In this document: positions 16,316 through 24,800 of the stretch, piece by piece
Layout: every line of letters starts with the position of its first letter
Numbering within the stretch: position 1 is the stretch's first letter
Assembly: GCF_021233435.1 (NCBI RefSeq)
Contig: NZ_CP089468.1
Coordinates: 248,001 to 312,000, forward strand
DNA from: Halobacterium noricense
Lineage (GTDB): Archaea; Halobacteriota; Halobacteria; Halobacteriales; Halobacteriaceae
DNA: 64,000 nucleotides
Reading direction: 5' to 3'
The notes under the pieces: model-generated
What the model saw: only the letters and a program-made list of their open reading frames with translations
Told to the model about the DNA's origin: nothing
Databases searched by the model: none
Program-made: the position numbers and the translations under genes

Positions 16316-16415
16316 GCGGCCGAATTCACGCGGCCGCGCCTAAGCCGTGTCGATGCCCGAGCCTGCTGGCGAAACGAAAGCCATTTCAAAACGCACCGGG
16401 TAGAAACGGGTGCGA

Positions 16416-16488
16416 GCCGCCATAGCTCAGTTGGTAGAGCACCTGGTTGTTACCCAGGTTGTCCCAGGTTCGAGCCCTGGTGGTGGCG
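16416..16488 (+). tRNA. tRNA-Asn(GTT)
   Basis: Complete cloverleaf: acceptor GCCGCCA/TGGTGGC, anticodon stem CCTGG/CCAGG with loop TTGTTAC (anticodon GTT), T loop TTCGAGC, discriminator G at 16488. CCA is not encoded. The first hairpin of the downstream cluster begins at the discriminator base, so the hairpin lies in the 3' trailer. Confidence 0.94.
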
Positions 16489-16834
16489 TGAATTTCTGCG
16501 AAATTCACGGCCCGAGAGACGTAGTCTCTCGACGGCGTACTTCTCTCACCGGCTGCTCGCGCAGCGACGGCTGCGCGACAGCCGTAATCGTAGTCGCTGA
16601 AAGGGCTCGTGCCCGAGAGTCGCAGCCCGCGTGGTTCGAAAGGCGTTTCGCGCCTTTCGTCATCACGAGAGAGCTTTGCTCTCTCGAACGACAGCCGGGC
16701 GACGCGAGGCGAGCAGGAACGTCTCTCGACGTTGCCAGACTACGTCTGGCGGGCCGAGGAACTTCGTTCCTCGACGGCGCTTCTTCCACACTCACTCGCG
16801 CCGCGCCGACTGCGCTGTCGTGGAATCCCGACAG
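16488..16834. repeat. Cluster of about nine short hairpins between two tRNA genes
   Basis: The gap between tRNA-Asn and tRNA-Met is almost entirely built of small perfect or near-perfect stem-loops, several with 3-base loops: 16488-16508 (stem GTGAATTTC, loop TGC), 16513-16531 (CGAGAGAC, GTA), 16551-16583 (GGCTG..CGCGCAGC), 16603-16614, 16637-16659 (CGAAAGGCG), 16666-16686 (CGAGAGAGC, TTT), 16718-16733, 16734-16750 (GCCAGAC, TAC), 16755-16773 (CGAGGAAC, TTC) and 16815-16834. No open frame in it looks coding. The stems differ in sequence, so this is not a simple repeat array or CRISPR. Confidence 0.8.
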
Positions 16835-16867
16835 GCTAAAGGTTCGGCCACGGGAAGCGGTGTGCGA

Positions 16868-16976
16868 GGGGCCTTAGCTTAGTCTGGTTCAAAGCCCCCG
16901 GCTCATATCGGCGCTCGTCTCTAAGCGGGTGTCGTGGGACACCGGGTGAGCGGTGGTTCAAATCCGCCAGGCCCCA
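16868..16976 (+). tRNA. Elongator tRNA-Met(CAT) with intron
   Basis: Exons 16868-16907 and 16941-16976 give a 76-base cloverleaf: acceptor GGGGCCT/AGGCCCC, anticodon stem CCCGG/CCGGG, loop CTCATAA with anticodon CAT, T stem GGTGG/CCGCC. The intron after position 37 is the usual place in archaeal elongator tRNA-Met, which argues against tRNA-Ile2(CAT). Short copies of its 3' end lie downstream at 17015-17030 (inverted) and 17079-17099. Confidence 0.88.
16908..16940 (+). other. 33-base tRNA-Met intron with bulge-helix-bulge
   Basis: The exon CTCA pairs with TGGG near the 3' splice site to give the 4-bp central helix. It is flanked by 3-base bulges TAT (16906-16908) and ACA (16939-16941), and closed by CCCGG/CCGGG on the exon side and CGGC/GTCG on the intron side. 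Splicing endonuclease cuts after the second base of each bulge, giving exactly this intron. Confidence 0.85.
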
Positions 16977-16983
16977 TGCAGGT

Positions 16984-17099
16984 GTCGCTCGCTACGGCGA
17001 GCGACGACGAACCGGTTGGCGGATTTGGACCCTGGAAGTCGCGCGCAGCGAACGGAGTGAGCGAGCACGTCTTCCTCTGGTTCACAATCCGCCAGGCCC
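16984..17099. repeat. Hairpin and two partial copies of the tRNA-Met 3' end
   Basis: Right after tRNA-Met comes a 9-bp stem GTCGCTCGC/GCGAGCGAC with loop TACG (16984-17005). An inverted partial copy of the T arm follows (17015-17030, TTGGCGGATTTGGACC), then a direct copy (17079-17099, TTCACAATCCGCCAGGCCC) that differs from the tRNA by one extra base. Direct copies of a tRNA 3' end are what integration at the tRNA leaves behind, so this reads as a decayed attachment region. Confidence 0.6.
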
Positions 17100-17100
17100 T

Positions 17101-17475
17101 CCTCTCGCTGTGCGTCAGCTTCGACGAACTCGAAGCGCGCGCCGCCGCTCGCGCTGTCGGTCACGACGACGTCCCAGCCGTGGGCGTGCGCGACTTCCGC
17201 GACGATGGCGAGCTCGAACCCCGTTCCCTCGGGGGTCGTCGAGTAGCCCCGCTCGAAGACGGGCTGCCGTTCCTCCTCGGGGATTCCGGGGCCGTCGTCC
17301 TCGACGTAGAAGCCGTCGTCGAGGTTGCCGACCGTCGCCGCCGCCAACTCGGCGTCGGTGTAGCCGGTCACGTTCCCGGCGGCCCGGTTCCCCACCACGA
17401 CGGCTCCGTCCTCTCGAACTCCAGAAACACGTCGTCGAGCGCGTCCAGAAACGGGGACTCCGGCGCGTCACTCAT
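17101..17475 (-). pseudogene. Histidine kinase remnant, frameshifted and internally deleted
   Basis: From the ATG at 17475 the sequence starts like a haloarchaeal sensor kinase ([21 protein letters not shown]). It shifts frame near 17405, continues as the start of a PAS domain ([15 protein letters not shown]), then jumps straight into the ATP-binding domain ([30 protein letters not shown]), ending near 17100. The phosphoacceptor His box and N box are absent. A 14-codon frame, 17468-17512, ends in an ATGA overlap with the kinase start and may be the tail of a lost upstream gene. It abuts the tRNA-Met copies, so the deletion may belong to the same rearrangement. Confidence 0.75.
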
Positions 17476-17642
17476 CGGCAATCACGTACTCGGCACCGCG
17501 TCGCGCGTTCATCTCTACTTCGCTACTGACGACGCGGCCACCTGAACGCACCGGCCGAACTCGGTCCCGGGTGGGGACGGGCACCGAGACCAATATAGTA
17601 CTCCTAGCAGGCTTCTATACGAGCGCTGTCGAAGCCACGGCT

Positions 17643-18488
17643 ATGCCACAGTCTGCCACTCGGGGGGACGGGACCGCCGCGACCGCGAGCTTCGGGGAGT
17701 GGATTCTCGACGCGCGCCGCGCGCTCCGCCGCGAGCGCCACATCCTCCAGACGGAAGCAAACGCGTTCGGGCGGTTCTGTCGGCGCGTCCAGTCGGTCGA
17801 CGCCGACGCCGGGGCGGCCGACTCGGTGCCCGCTCGGTCGGCGACGACCACGCTCGCCGCTCGAAGCGACCACGCCGACAGCACCGCGAGCGCCGCGATT
17901 CGGGAGGCGTACGTCGAGACGGTCATGGACACCCCGCATTACGCGGCCGAGTACGGCGACACCTACTGGGAGAGCGTGGCCTCGGAGTTCGGTGCGGAGT
18001 TGGCGATGGTGCTCCGGCAGGCCGCTCGCGTGACGCCGCTCCTGCGCGACCAACTGCTCGCCGCGGGCCGCGAGTCCAAACGCAGCCGCAAGCGACTCCG
18101 CTCGGACCTCGACGACGAGGCGAGCGCGCTCGACGACGCCGAGCGGACGCTTCACGCGGTCCACGAGGACCTGGTGGCGATTCGCTCGCGGCCGTTCTAC
18201 GGCTGTCCGCCGCACGAACTCCGGCAGCTCCTCGCGGACCTCGATGCCCTCGAAGCCGACTGCCAGGACCTCGCCGTCCGCCGCCAGGCGGGCGACCTCG
18301 AACCGAAGACCGTCCACGTGCCGTCGGCGGCGGCGCGCCCGCTCAACGAGTATCTCTACCAGTCGCTGTCGTCCTCGCATCCGCTGTTGAGTGCAATCGG
18401 GCGCGCGAGCGACGAGGTCGTCACTACAGCCCGACGAGTCCGTCGCGCGCTCCCGCCCGAATCAGAAACCGCCGAATACGGCGGATAG
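17643..18488 (+). CDS. Conserved haloarchaeal protein (DUF7260-like)
   Basis: 281 residues from the ATG at 17643; a longer frame begins at 17571, but the added part looks like promoter. It is helical, with an N-terminal EWILDARRALRRERHILQ block, a middle region with paired helices and Arg-rich turns, and no membrane segment. It resembles haloarchaeal DUF7260 proteins in the R.AL..ER and F..F.RRV spacing, but I am not certain. No catalytic motif. Flanked by the kinase remnant and ubaA. Confidence 0.5.
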   Translation: MPQSATRGDGTAATASFGEWILDARRALRRERHILQTEANAFGRFCRRVQSVDADAGAADSVPARSATTTLAARSDHADSTASAAIREAYVETVMDTPHYAAEYGDTYWESVASEFGAELAMVLRQAARVTPLLRDQLLAAGRESKRSRKRLRSDLDDEASALDDAERTLHAVHEDLVAIRSRPFYGCPPHELRQLLADLDALEADCQDLAVRRQAGDLEPKTVHVPSAAARPLNEYLYQSLSSSHPLLSAIGRASDEVVTTARRVRRALPPESETAEYGG

Positions 18489-18687
18489 AGGGCTTCTTCT
18501 GGGAATTAGTCTACCGCAGCAAGCAGCGATTCGACCTGACAAGACATTTACCGGGGGAGTCGGTATGAGCCACTGCCGGGTAGGGGTACCCGTAGTTCTT
18601 TCGTCGCTGCACCCGCCAGCGGCAGCCTCGTCGACGCGTACTGCCCGACGGGAAACGCTTACCCGCGCCCGCGCCGTCTCCCCGGGT

Positions 18688-19503
18688 ATGTCCGGGCTGA
18701 ATCTCGACCCGGTGCAGCTCGACCGCTACTCGCGACACATCATCATGGACGACGTCGGTGCCGAGGGGCAGAAACGCCTGCTCGACGGCGACGTGCTCGT
18801 GGTGGGCGCGGGCGGTCTGGGCGCGCCGGTCATCCAGTACCTCGCGGCCGCGGGCGTCGGCCGGCTCCGCATCGTCGACCACGACGACGTCGAGCGCTCG
18901 AACCTCCAGCGCCAAATCATCCACGCAGACGCCGACATCGGCCGCCCGAAGGCCGAGAGCGCTCGCGAGTACGTCGAGGACCTCAACCCCGACGTGGACG
19001 TCGACGCGCACGTCACGCGCCTCGACCAGTCGAACGTCGGCGAGTTCCTCGACGGCGTCGACTACGTGGTGGACTGTTCGGACAACTTCGCGACGCGCTA
19101 CCTCGTCAACGACGCGTGTGTGCTCCGCGACATCCCGTTCAGCCACGCCGCCATCTACCGCTTCGAGGGCCAGGCCATCACGTACGAACCCGGGAACGCC
19201 TGCTACCGCTGCCTGTTCCCGGAGGCACCACCCGAGGGGACGATTCCGGACTGCGCGACCGCGGGCGTCCTCGGCATCCTCCCCGGGACGATGGGCTGCA
19301 TTCAGGCCACCGAGTGCGTGAAGGGATTGCTCGACTACGGCGAGCGCCTCACCGGCCGCCTCCTCTTCTACGACGCCGGCGACATGTCCTTCGAGACCGT
19401 GCCAGTCGCGAAGAACCCCGACTGTCCAGTCTGTGGCGACGACCCCGCCATCGACTCCGTCGCGGACGTCGAGTACGTCGAAGGCTGCACCGTCCCATCG
19501 TAA
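18688..19503 (+). CDS. ubaA: Ubiquitin-like protein activating enzyme E1 (SAMP activator)
   Basis: 271 residues. ThiF/MoeB fold: adenylation motif VVGAGGLGAP near 39, RQIIH, the catalytic Cys region PDCATAGVLGILPG near 190, and zinc ligands CYRC near 171 and CPVC near 250. In haloarchaea UbaA activates SAMPs both for protein conjugation and for sulfur transfer to tRNA and molybdopterin. The ATG at 18688 is supported by the family start and a TTACC box about 30 bases upstream; an in-frame ATG at 18565 would add 41 unlikely residues. Confidence 0.9.
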   Translation: MSGLNLDPVQLDRYSRHIIMDDVGAEGQKRLLDGDVLVVGAGGLGAPVIQYLAAAGVGRLRIVDHDDVERSNLQRQIIHADADIGRPKAESAREYVEDLNPDVDVDAHVTRLDQSNVGEFLDGVDYVVDCSDNFATRYLVNDACVLRDIPFSHAAIYRFEGQAITYEPGNACYRCLFPEAPPEGTIPDCATAGVLGILPGTMGCIQATECVKGLLDYGERLTGRLLFYDAGDMSFETVPVAKNPDCPVCGDDPAIDSVADVEYVEGCTVPS

Positions 19504-19506
19504 CGC

Positions 19507-20400
19507 CTACCCGCCGCTCGCGCTCTCCTCGTGCCCGACCGCCCAGCCGAAGACGTCGCGCGCCTCCTCGACGATTGGCCGGAAGTGGCCCGCGGCCTCG
19601 TAGACCGTGAGGTCGGCGTCCGGCACCGCGCTGGCGACGCGTTCGCCCGCCGCGACCGGGACGTTGGTATCGACTTTCCCGTGGAACACGCGCGTCGGCA
19701 CCGTGACGTCCGCGAGGTCGAAGTCCCACGCGCCGTAGAGCACGCTGTAGTCGGTTGCTAGCGGTGTCGTCCCCTGACGCAGTCCCTCGCGGAAGTCAGC
19801 TAGGAGCACGCGCCCGCTCTCGCCGCGCCGCGGGTCCGCGAGGTCCGTGTCGGGTTCGCCGACCACGTCCGTGAACGAGTCCGCGCTCGCGACGGTGCGC
19901 GCCATCAGCCAGACGAGCGGCCGGCCGAACTGCGGCGACACCCGCGACGCGGACGCCAGCGCACGCTCGAACCCTAGGTCGCCGCGCGCAGAGCCGGGCG
20001 GCCCGATGCCAGAGACGACGGCACAGCCCGTCACACGCTCGGGATTGTGCGCGGCGCACGCCAGCGCGTACGGCCCACCCCCGGAGAAGCCGACGACGGC
20101 GTACTCCTCGATGTCGAGGTCGTCGGCGAGCGCCGCCACGTCGGCGGCCCAGTCCGCGAACCCCCGACCGGGCTGGCGGTCGGACGCGCCGAATCCCGGG
20201 CGGTCGGGCGCGATTACTCGCGCGCCGACGTCGGCTTTCGCGTCGCGGCCGAGCTGTCCGGAGATTCGGGACCCCGGCGTGCCGTGACAGAAGAACACGG
20301 GCGTGTCGTCGGGGTCGCCGTACTCCACGTAGGCCAGCGTGCGGCCGTCGGGCAACTGTACCTCCTCGGTCGGAACGTCGTCGCGCAGGTCGGGGACCAT
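19507..20400 (-). CDS. Alpha/beta hydrolase
   Basis: 297 residues from the ATG at 20400. Oxyanion region FFCHGTPGSR near 32, nucleophile elbow GFSGGG near 101, and a C-terminal Asp (GKVDTNVP) and His (AAGHF) completing a Ser-Asp-His triad. Substrate unknown: esterases, epoxide hydrolases and haloperoxidase-like enzymes share this pattern. Convergent with ubaA, with 3 bp between stops. Upstream, 20440-20500 on the same strand reads as a short open stretch without a start (HRIADRLVELNEY), possibly a gene scrap. Confidence 0.82.
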   Translation of the reverse strand: MVPDLRDDVPTEEVQLPDGRTLAYVEYGDPDDTPVFFCHGTPGSRISGQLGRDAKADVGARVIAPDRPGFGASDRQPGRGFADWAADVAALADDLDIEEYAVVGFSGGGPYALACAAHNPERVTGCAVVSGIGPPGSARGDLGFERALASASRVSPQFGRPLVWLMARTVASADSFTDVVGEPDTDLADPRRGESGRVLLADFREGLRQGTTPLATDYSVLYGAWDFDLADVTVPTRVFHGKVDTNVPVAAGERVASAVPDADLTVYEAAGHFRPIVEEARDVFGWAVGHEESASGG

Positions 20401-20556
20401 CCCGTTCGGGTGGTTCTCGGCCGCCGAGAAAAACGTTGTCCGGCTCAGTACTCGTTCAGCTCGACGAGCCGGTCGGCGATGCGGTGGGCGCCGCGCACTT
20501 CCCGGTTCGTCGTAGCTCACCCGTGATTTTTTACTGGCCCTCTCCGCAGACCCAGT

Positions 20557-20961
20557 ATGGGAAACGATAGCAACCTCGACGAGGAGTTCGCGGACGAACT
20601 CGTCAGCGTCTGCCGAACCACGGTCGGCGACCGCCTCCGGAGCGTCACGTACTTCGACACCACCCACGAGCAGCAGATCTACCTCCGCGACGACCTCGAA
20701 TCCGGCGCGAACATCGTCGGATTCGCGAACGAGGAGCGCAGCGGCTTCAAGTCCAAGCGCATCTACGAGGACACCGAACTCGGCGACTACCAGTTCACCA
20801 TCCGCGCGTTCGAGCACGGCTACCTCACGCGCGTCATCCACGGCTACCACGGCGCGTTCGTCACCACCGACCGCCTGCCGACGGACCGCTTCGAGGAACT
20901 CGCCAGCGCCGTCGACAGCGTGCTCGGCGAGTACGACACCGCGTGGCTGCGCCCGGACTGA
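20557..20961 (+). CDS. Conserved haloarchaeal protein (DUF7522-like)
   Basis: 134 residues, alpha/beta, with DRLRSVTYFDTTHEQQIYLRDD and a FTIRAFEHGYLTRVI strand pair. Widespread in haloarchaea in my recollection, no known activity. A T-rich box (TTTTTTACT) lies about 30 bases upstream. The family name is a guess; the protein's reality is supported by codon use and a clear promoter. Confidence 0.6.
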   Translation: MGNDSNLDEEFADELVSVCRTTVGDRLRSVTYFDTTHEQQIYLRDDLESGANIVGFANEERSGFKSKRIYEDTELGDYQFTIRAFEHGYLTRVIHGYHGAFVTTDRLPTDRFEELASAVDSVLGEYDTAWLRPD

Positions 20962-20976
20962 CGACGCCAGCGCTCC

Positions 20977-22365
20977 CTACAACTGCGCGGCGGTCTCGCG
21001 GAACAGCCCGTCCAGAATCTCGGGCGTCGTCGGGTGGTACGCGCGGTCCGGGAGCTCCCGGACGTCCATCGCTCCCTCCAGAATCACCTGCATCGTCTTC
21101 GCCATCGCGTCCGCGTCGTAGTGGAGGCCGTGGTAGCCGAGCACGGTGCCGTCGTCGGCGTCCACGACCAGCCGCGCCGTCCCTCGCGAGGCGACCTTCG
21201 CTTTGAACACGCCGTCGTCGCTGGCGTCGCGTTGCGCGGTCACGACTTCGTGGCCTTCCGCGCGCGCCTGCTCGGCCGTCAGCCCGAGTGACGCGAACGG
21301 GTAGACGCCCGCGCCCGAGAACATCACCTTGTGCGGGAGCGGGTCGTACTCTTCTAGGGGTTCACCAGCCTCGCGGTGGGCGACGTTCCGGCCCGCGAGG
21401 TACCCCTCCTCTTTGGCCGTGTGCAGGAGCATGCGGTCGCCGACGGCGTCACCGACGACGAACACGCGGTCGTCGTCCGTGGCCTGCATCGTGTCCCCGA
21501 CCCAGCCTGAATCCGGGGAGAGCGCGGTTCTCTGTATTCCGTCCGGGAACGACGGTTTGCGGCCCGTGAACAGGAACAACTGGTCGCCCGCGGCGACGGA
21601 GCCGTCGTCGAGGTGGACGCGTGCGCCGCCATCCGCCGTCGCCTCGACGCGCTCCTCGCGGACCTCCGTGCGAATCTCGACGCCGAACTCCTCGCGGTAC
21701 ATCTCCAGCAGTTCCTCGCCGAACGACGGATGGTAGTCGTCCAGCGGCCGGTCGTCGTGCTCGATGACGGTGATGTCCATCCCCGCCGCTTCCGTGAGGT
21801 ACGGGACGAGTTCGAGGCCGACGTAGCCGAACCCCATCACGACCCCGGAGTCCGGGAACTCCGTCGCGTCGAGCACGTCCCGGCTCCCCATCCAGTCCAC
21901 GTCGTCGATGCCCGGGAGGCCGGGGACATTCAGCGTCGACCCGGTCGCGAGCACGACGTAGTCCGCTTCGACGCGCTCGCCGCCCACGTCCAGCGTGCGG
22001 TCGTCGACGAACTCGACGGTTTCGTGGTGGAACGCGACGTTGTCGCGGTCCGCGAGATCGTGGACCGCGCTCCGGCGGTGCTCGGCGTATCCGAGCACGT
22101 TGTCGTCCTTCCGCTCGACGACCGCGTTCAGGTCGACGTCCGGCACGCTCCCGACCAGCCGGTCGTCGTGGCGCGCCTGATAGCGGTGCGCGACCGCCGA
22201 TAGCACCTCCTTCGAGGGCATGCACCCGCGGAGGATGCAGAGCCCGCCACCGGGCTCGCCGTCGTCGACGAGTGTCAGTTCCACGTCCGCCTCGGCCAAC
22301 GCTTCGGCGGCCGCGACGCCCGCGCTCCCGTACGCTCCGACGACGACTACGTGCGGTCGCGTCAT
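20977..22365 (-). CDS. FAD-dependent pyridine nucleotide-disulfide oxidoreductase
   Basis: 462 residues, class I disulfide reductase fold. FAD-binding VVGAYGSAGVAAAEALA at the N-terminus, redox-active GGLCILRGCMPSK near 41 (C-x4-C), NAD-binding GFGYVGLEL near 177, second FAD motif VFVVGDAVG near 297, and C-terminal HPTTPE near 446 giving the catalytic His-Glu. This fits dihydrolipoamide dehydrogenase or mercuric reductase relatives; no 2-oxoacid dehydrogenase genes are adjacent, so a stand-alone disulfide or metal reductase role is possible. Convergent with the DUF7522-like gene. Confidence 0.85.
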   Translation of the reverse strand: MTRPHVVVVGAYGSAGVAAAEALAEADVELTLVDDGEPGGGLCILRGCMPSKEVLSAVAHRYQARHDDRLVGSVPDVDLNAVVERKDDNVLGYAEHRRSAVHDLADRDNVAFHHETVEFVDDRTLDVGGERVEADYVVLATGSTLNVPGLPGIDDVDWMGSRDVLDATEFPDSGVVMGFGYVGLELVPYLTEAAGMDITVIEHDDRPLDDYHPSFGEELLEMYREEFGVEIRTEVREERVEATADGGARVHLDDGSVAAGDQLFLFTGRKPSFPDGIQRTALSPDSGWVGDTMQATDDDRVFVVGDAVGDRMLLHTAKEEGYLAGRNVAHREAGEPLEEYDPLPHKVMFSGAGVYPFASLGLTAEQARAEGHEVVTAQRDASDDGVFKAKVASRGTARLVVDADDGTVLGYHGLHYDADAMAKTMQVILEGAMDVRELPDRAYHPTTPEILDGLFRETAAQL

Positions 22366-22466
22366 AGTCGACTCGACGAGCGCCCGCGAGAAATGGTTTC
22401 GGCCCGGAGCGACGCGCGCCGGAGTCGGCCGCGCCGAGAGAATGTGCGGAAGTCGGTTCGCAGTCG

Positions 22467-23714
22467 CTACTGCCGGAGCGCGTACAGCGCCGCGCCGAGC
22501 ACCGCGACCAGCGCGGTGCCGAGACCGAATCCGGGCGCGCCGCCGCCGGTCTCGCCGCCGTCGCCACCAGACTCGGTGGTGTCTGCGGCCGTCGTCTCGG
22601 CGGTGGTCGTCGTCTCACTCGTCACCGTGCCCTGCGCCGTCTGCGTCGTTTCGGTGGTTTCGCTCCCCGTCATCTCGATGGTGCGCTTCGAGAAGTGGCT
22701 GAGCGCGACGTACACCTTCGCCTTCGACGACGCGGTCGACGACTGCTTCACCATGTACCGCGAGGCGTCGCCGCCGATTGCGCCCTCCAGTTCGCTGTAC
22801 GCGGACGCTTCGACGGCGGCTTCGCCGTCCACCGCCACGTTGAGGTCGGAGACGGTCCCGACCGCGGCCTCACTGACGCTCGTGACGACGATTTTCCCGC
22901 GCTCGCGGGTGCGGTTGACGGTCACGCGAACGGTGTCCTCGGCGGCCTGCTCGGCCGCGATGGCCGTCTGCTGGCTGTACGTCACCGTGTCAGTCACCAT
23001 CTCGCCGTCCTGCTGTTCGACGTACACCTCGCCGGTCGCCGTCCCGGACGCGATGTACTCCTCGGTCTGGTCGTCCTCGCTGGACTTCTCCTCGGGGTAC
23101 GCGCGGAACACGAGCCGCGAGTTGCTGTCGAGCCGCGCGGAGACGTCGCCGTCCTCGTTGACGGTTACGGAGCCGTTCCCGACGACCACGAACGTCCCCT
23201 GGGTGCCGTTCGCCGTCGTCACCTCGACCTGACTGTCGGACTCGCTCTCGGCCGTCGTTCCCTCGGAGACGTTCGCCACGACCACCTGGCTGTTGCCGCC
23301 CGCCGCCACGACGAGGATGCCGTGGTCGTTGTCGTGGGCGGTCATCGACGCCGACCCTTCGGCGGCGATTTCGGCTCCGGCGTTCGCGCTCGTCCGCATC
23401 GAGAGCGCGCTCCCGGCGATGCTCGTCACCGTCGAGAGGTCGACGCCGACGTCCACGCCGACGCCGCCGTCGGTGGCGGACTCCGACTGGACTTTCACGC
23501 TGTCGAGGGCGGCGTCCCCGCCGACGCTGTAGTTCACCACGGCGTTCTGCCGGACGTCGAACTGCACGTGCGTCCCGGCGTACGCCGACCCACTCTGTGC
23601 CTCTGACACTGCGCCACTGCCCTGCGTACTGGTCGCTGCCGCCGCGGCAGCCGTCGTCCCGGCGCTCGCGACGACCAACACCGTCAGCAGTGCAGCGGTC
23701 GCTGTTCGTTTCAT
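22467..23714 (-). CDS. Surface protein with PGF-CTERM anchor
   Basis: 415 residues from the ATG at 23714. Sec signal (about 1-28), then an Ala/Ser/Val/Glu-rich beta protein with several N-glycosylation sequons, a Thr-rich stretch (ETTTTAETTAADTTESG), and the C-terminal signal GAPGFGLGTALVAVLG with a hydrophobic helix and a final Arg. This is a PGF-CTERM tail processed by archaeosortase A and lipid-anchored on the S-layer side. The ectodomain is not a family I can name. Confidence 0.8.
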   Translation of the reverse strand: MKRTATAALLTVLVVASAGTTAAAAAATSTQGSGAVSEAQSGSAYAGTHVQFDVRQNAVVNYSVGGDAALDSVKVQSESATDGGVGVDVGVDLSTVTSIAGSALSMRTSANAGAEIAAEGSASMTAHDNDHGILVVAAGGNSQVVVANVSEGTTAESESDSQVEVTTANGTQGTFVVVGNGSVTVNEDGDVSARLDSNSRLVFRAYPEEKSSEDDQTEEYIASGTATGEVYVEQQDGEMVTDTVTYSQQTAIAAEQAAEDTVRVTVNRTRERGKIVVTSVSEAAVGTVSDLNVAVDGEAAVEASAYSELEGAIGGDASRYMVKQSSTASSKAKVYVALSHFSKRTIEMTGSETTETTQTAQGTVTSETTTTAETTAADTTESGGDGGETGGGAPGFGLGTALVAVLGAALYALRQ

Positions 23715-23825
23715 CGCGTTCGAACCGGAGTGCACTCGGACAAAAACGCCTTGCGGCCACGTGTTATCCCGCCTACCCGACAAACAGGTAACCGTTTCCG
23801 ACGGGTCGGCTGGCGACCGCGCGCG

Positions 23826-24776
23826 TCAGCGGTTGATTGCCGCGCCCTCGCCCGCCAGCACGCCCTCGACCTCCTCGCGCGTGACCAGCGCGGTGTCGCC
23901 GGGCATCGTGCGCTTCAGCGCCGCGGTCGCCGCGCCCCACTCCAGGGCGTCCCGCACGTCGCCACCCTCGATGCGGCGCGCGAGGAACCCACCGACGAAG
24001 GCGTCGCCCGTGCCGACCGCGTCGTACGTGTCGGCCTCGAACGCTGGCTGCTCGTAGACGTCGCCGTCGTGGACCGCGAGCGCGCCGTCCGCGCCCAGCG
24101 TCACGATTACCGTCTCGAAGCCAAACTCGTCGGCCAGCCCGCGCCCGATTTCGCCGGTGTTCCCCTCGCGGGCGAGCACGTGGCGGGCGTCTCGCTCCGC
24201 GACGACGAGCACGTCCACGTCCGGGAACAGCGTCTCCAGCACCTCGCGGGCTTCCTCGCGCTCCCAGAGCTTCGCGCGGTAGTTCACGTCCAGCGCCGTC
24301 GTCGTCCCCGCGGCCTTCGCGCGCTCCAGCAGCGTGGCGGTGGTCTCCGCGAGCGTCTCCGAGAGTGCGGGCGTGATGCCGCTCGTGTAGAAGTACTGTG
24401 CCGCGTCGACGCGCTCGGTCGCGAGCTCGTCGGGCGTCGCGGTCGTCACCGCGGCGTTCGCGCGGTCGTAGACGACGTTCGTCCCGCGGGGCTCGCCCGC
24501 CTGTTCGAGGTAGTACGTGCCCTGCCGCCCGGTCTCGCTCCACGCCACGTCGGGCTCGGTGCCCTGCGCACGCAGCGTCGCCGTCACCTTCCGGCCCAGC
24601 GGCGAGTCCGGGAGCTTCGACAGCCACGCGGTGTCCGCGCCGAGCCGGCCGGCGTTCACCGCGACGTTGCTCTCCGCGCCCGCCGCGCGGAACTGTAGTT
24701 CGGTCGCGCGCTCCAGTCGCTCCTGTCCGGGTGGCGAGAGCCGGAGCAGGGTCTCGCCGAACGTCACGAGGTCCAT
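23826..24776 (-). CDS. kdgK: 2-keto-3-deoxygluconate kinase (PfkB family)
   Basis: 316 residues. PfkB sugar kinase: N-terminal MDLVTFGETLLRLSPPG, sugar-binding GAESNVAVNAGRLG near 33, and the C-terminal anion-hole motif AVGTGDAFVGGF near 257 with the catalytic Asp. It resembles haloarchaeal KdgK, which phosphorylates KDG in the semi-phosphorylated Entner-Doudoroff route for glucose breakdown. It shares sugar metabolism with the azf-like gene at 7988 but is not in an operon with it. The next gene upstream, mutL, ends 24 bp away on the same strand. Confidence 0.85.
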   Translation of the reverse strand: MDLVTFGETLLRLSPPGQERLERATELQFRAAGAESNVAVNAGRLGADTAWLSKLPDSPLGRKVTATLRAQGTEPDVAWSETGRQGTYYLEQAGEPRGTNVVYDRANAAVTTATPDELATERVDAAQYFYTSGITPALSETLAETTATLLERAKAAGTTTALDVNYRAKLWEREEAREVLETLFPDVDVLVVAERDARHVLAREGNTGEIGRGLADEFGFETVIVTLGADGALAVHDGDVYEQPAFEADTYDAVGTGDAFVGGFLARRIEGGDVRDALEWGAATAALKRTMPGDTALVTREEVEGVLAGEGAAINR

Positions 24777-24800
24777 ACCCCGCGGTACGGCGGCCGGGGT

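Noticed and set aside
16488-16834. CRISPR array between tRNA-Asn and tRNA-Met
   Set aside because: The stems differ from one another, there is no constant repeat or spacer length, and no cas gene is near.
16868-16976. tRNA-Ile2(CAT) instead of tRNA-Met
   Set aside because: The intron position and bulge-helix-bulge fit the elongator tRNA-Met of haloarchaea; identity elements were not tested in detail.
18565-18688. Earlier in-frame start of ubaA at 18565
   Set aside because: It would add 41 residues unlike any E1 protein; the ATG at 18688 has its own promoter-like box.
20440-20500. Short minus-strand open stretch ending HRIADRLVELNEY
   Set aside because: No start codon and under 25 residues; at most a gene scrap upstream of the hydrolase.
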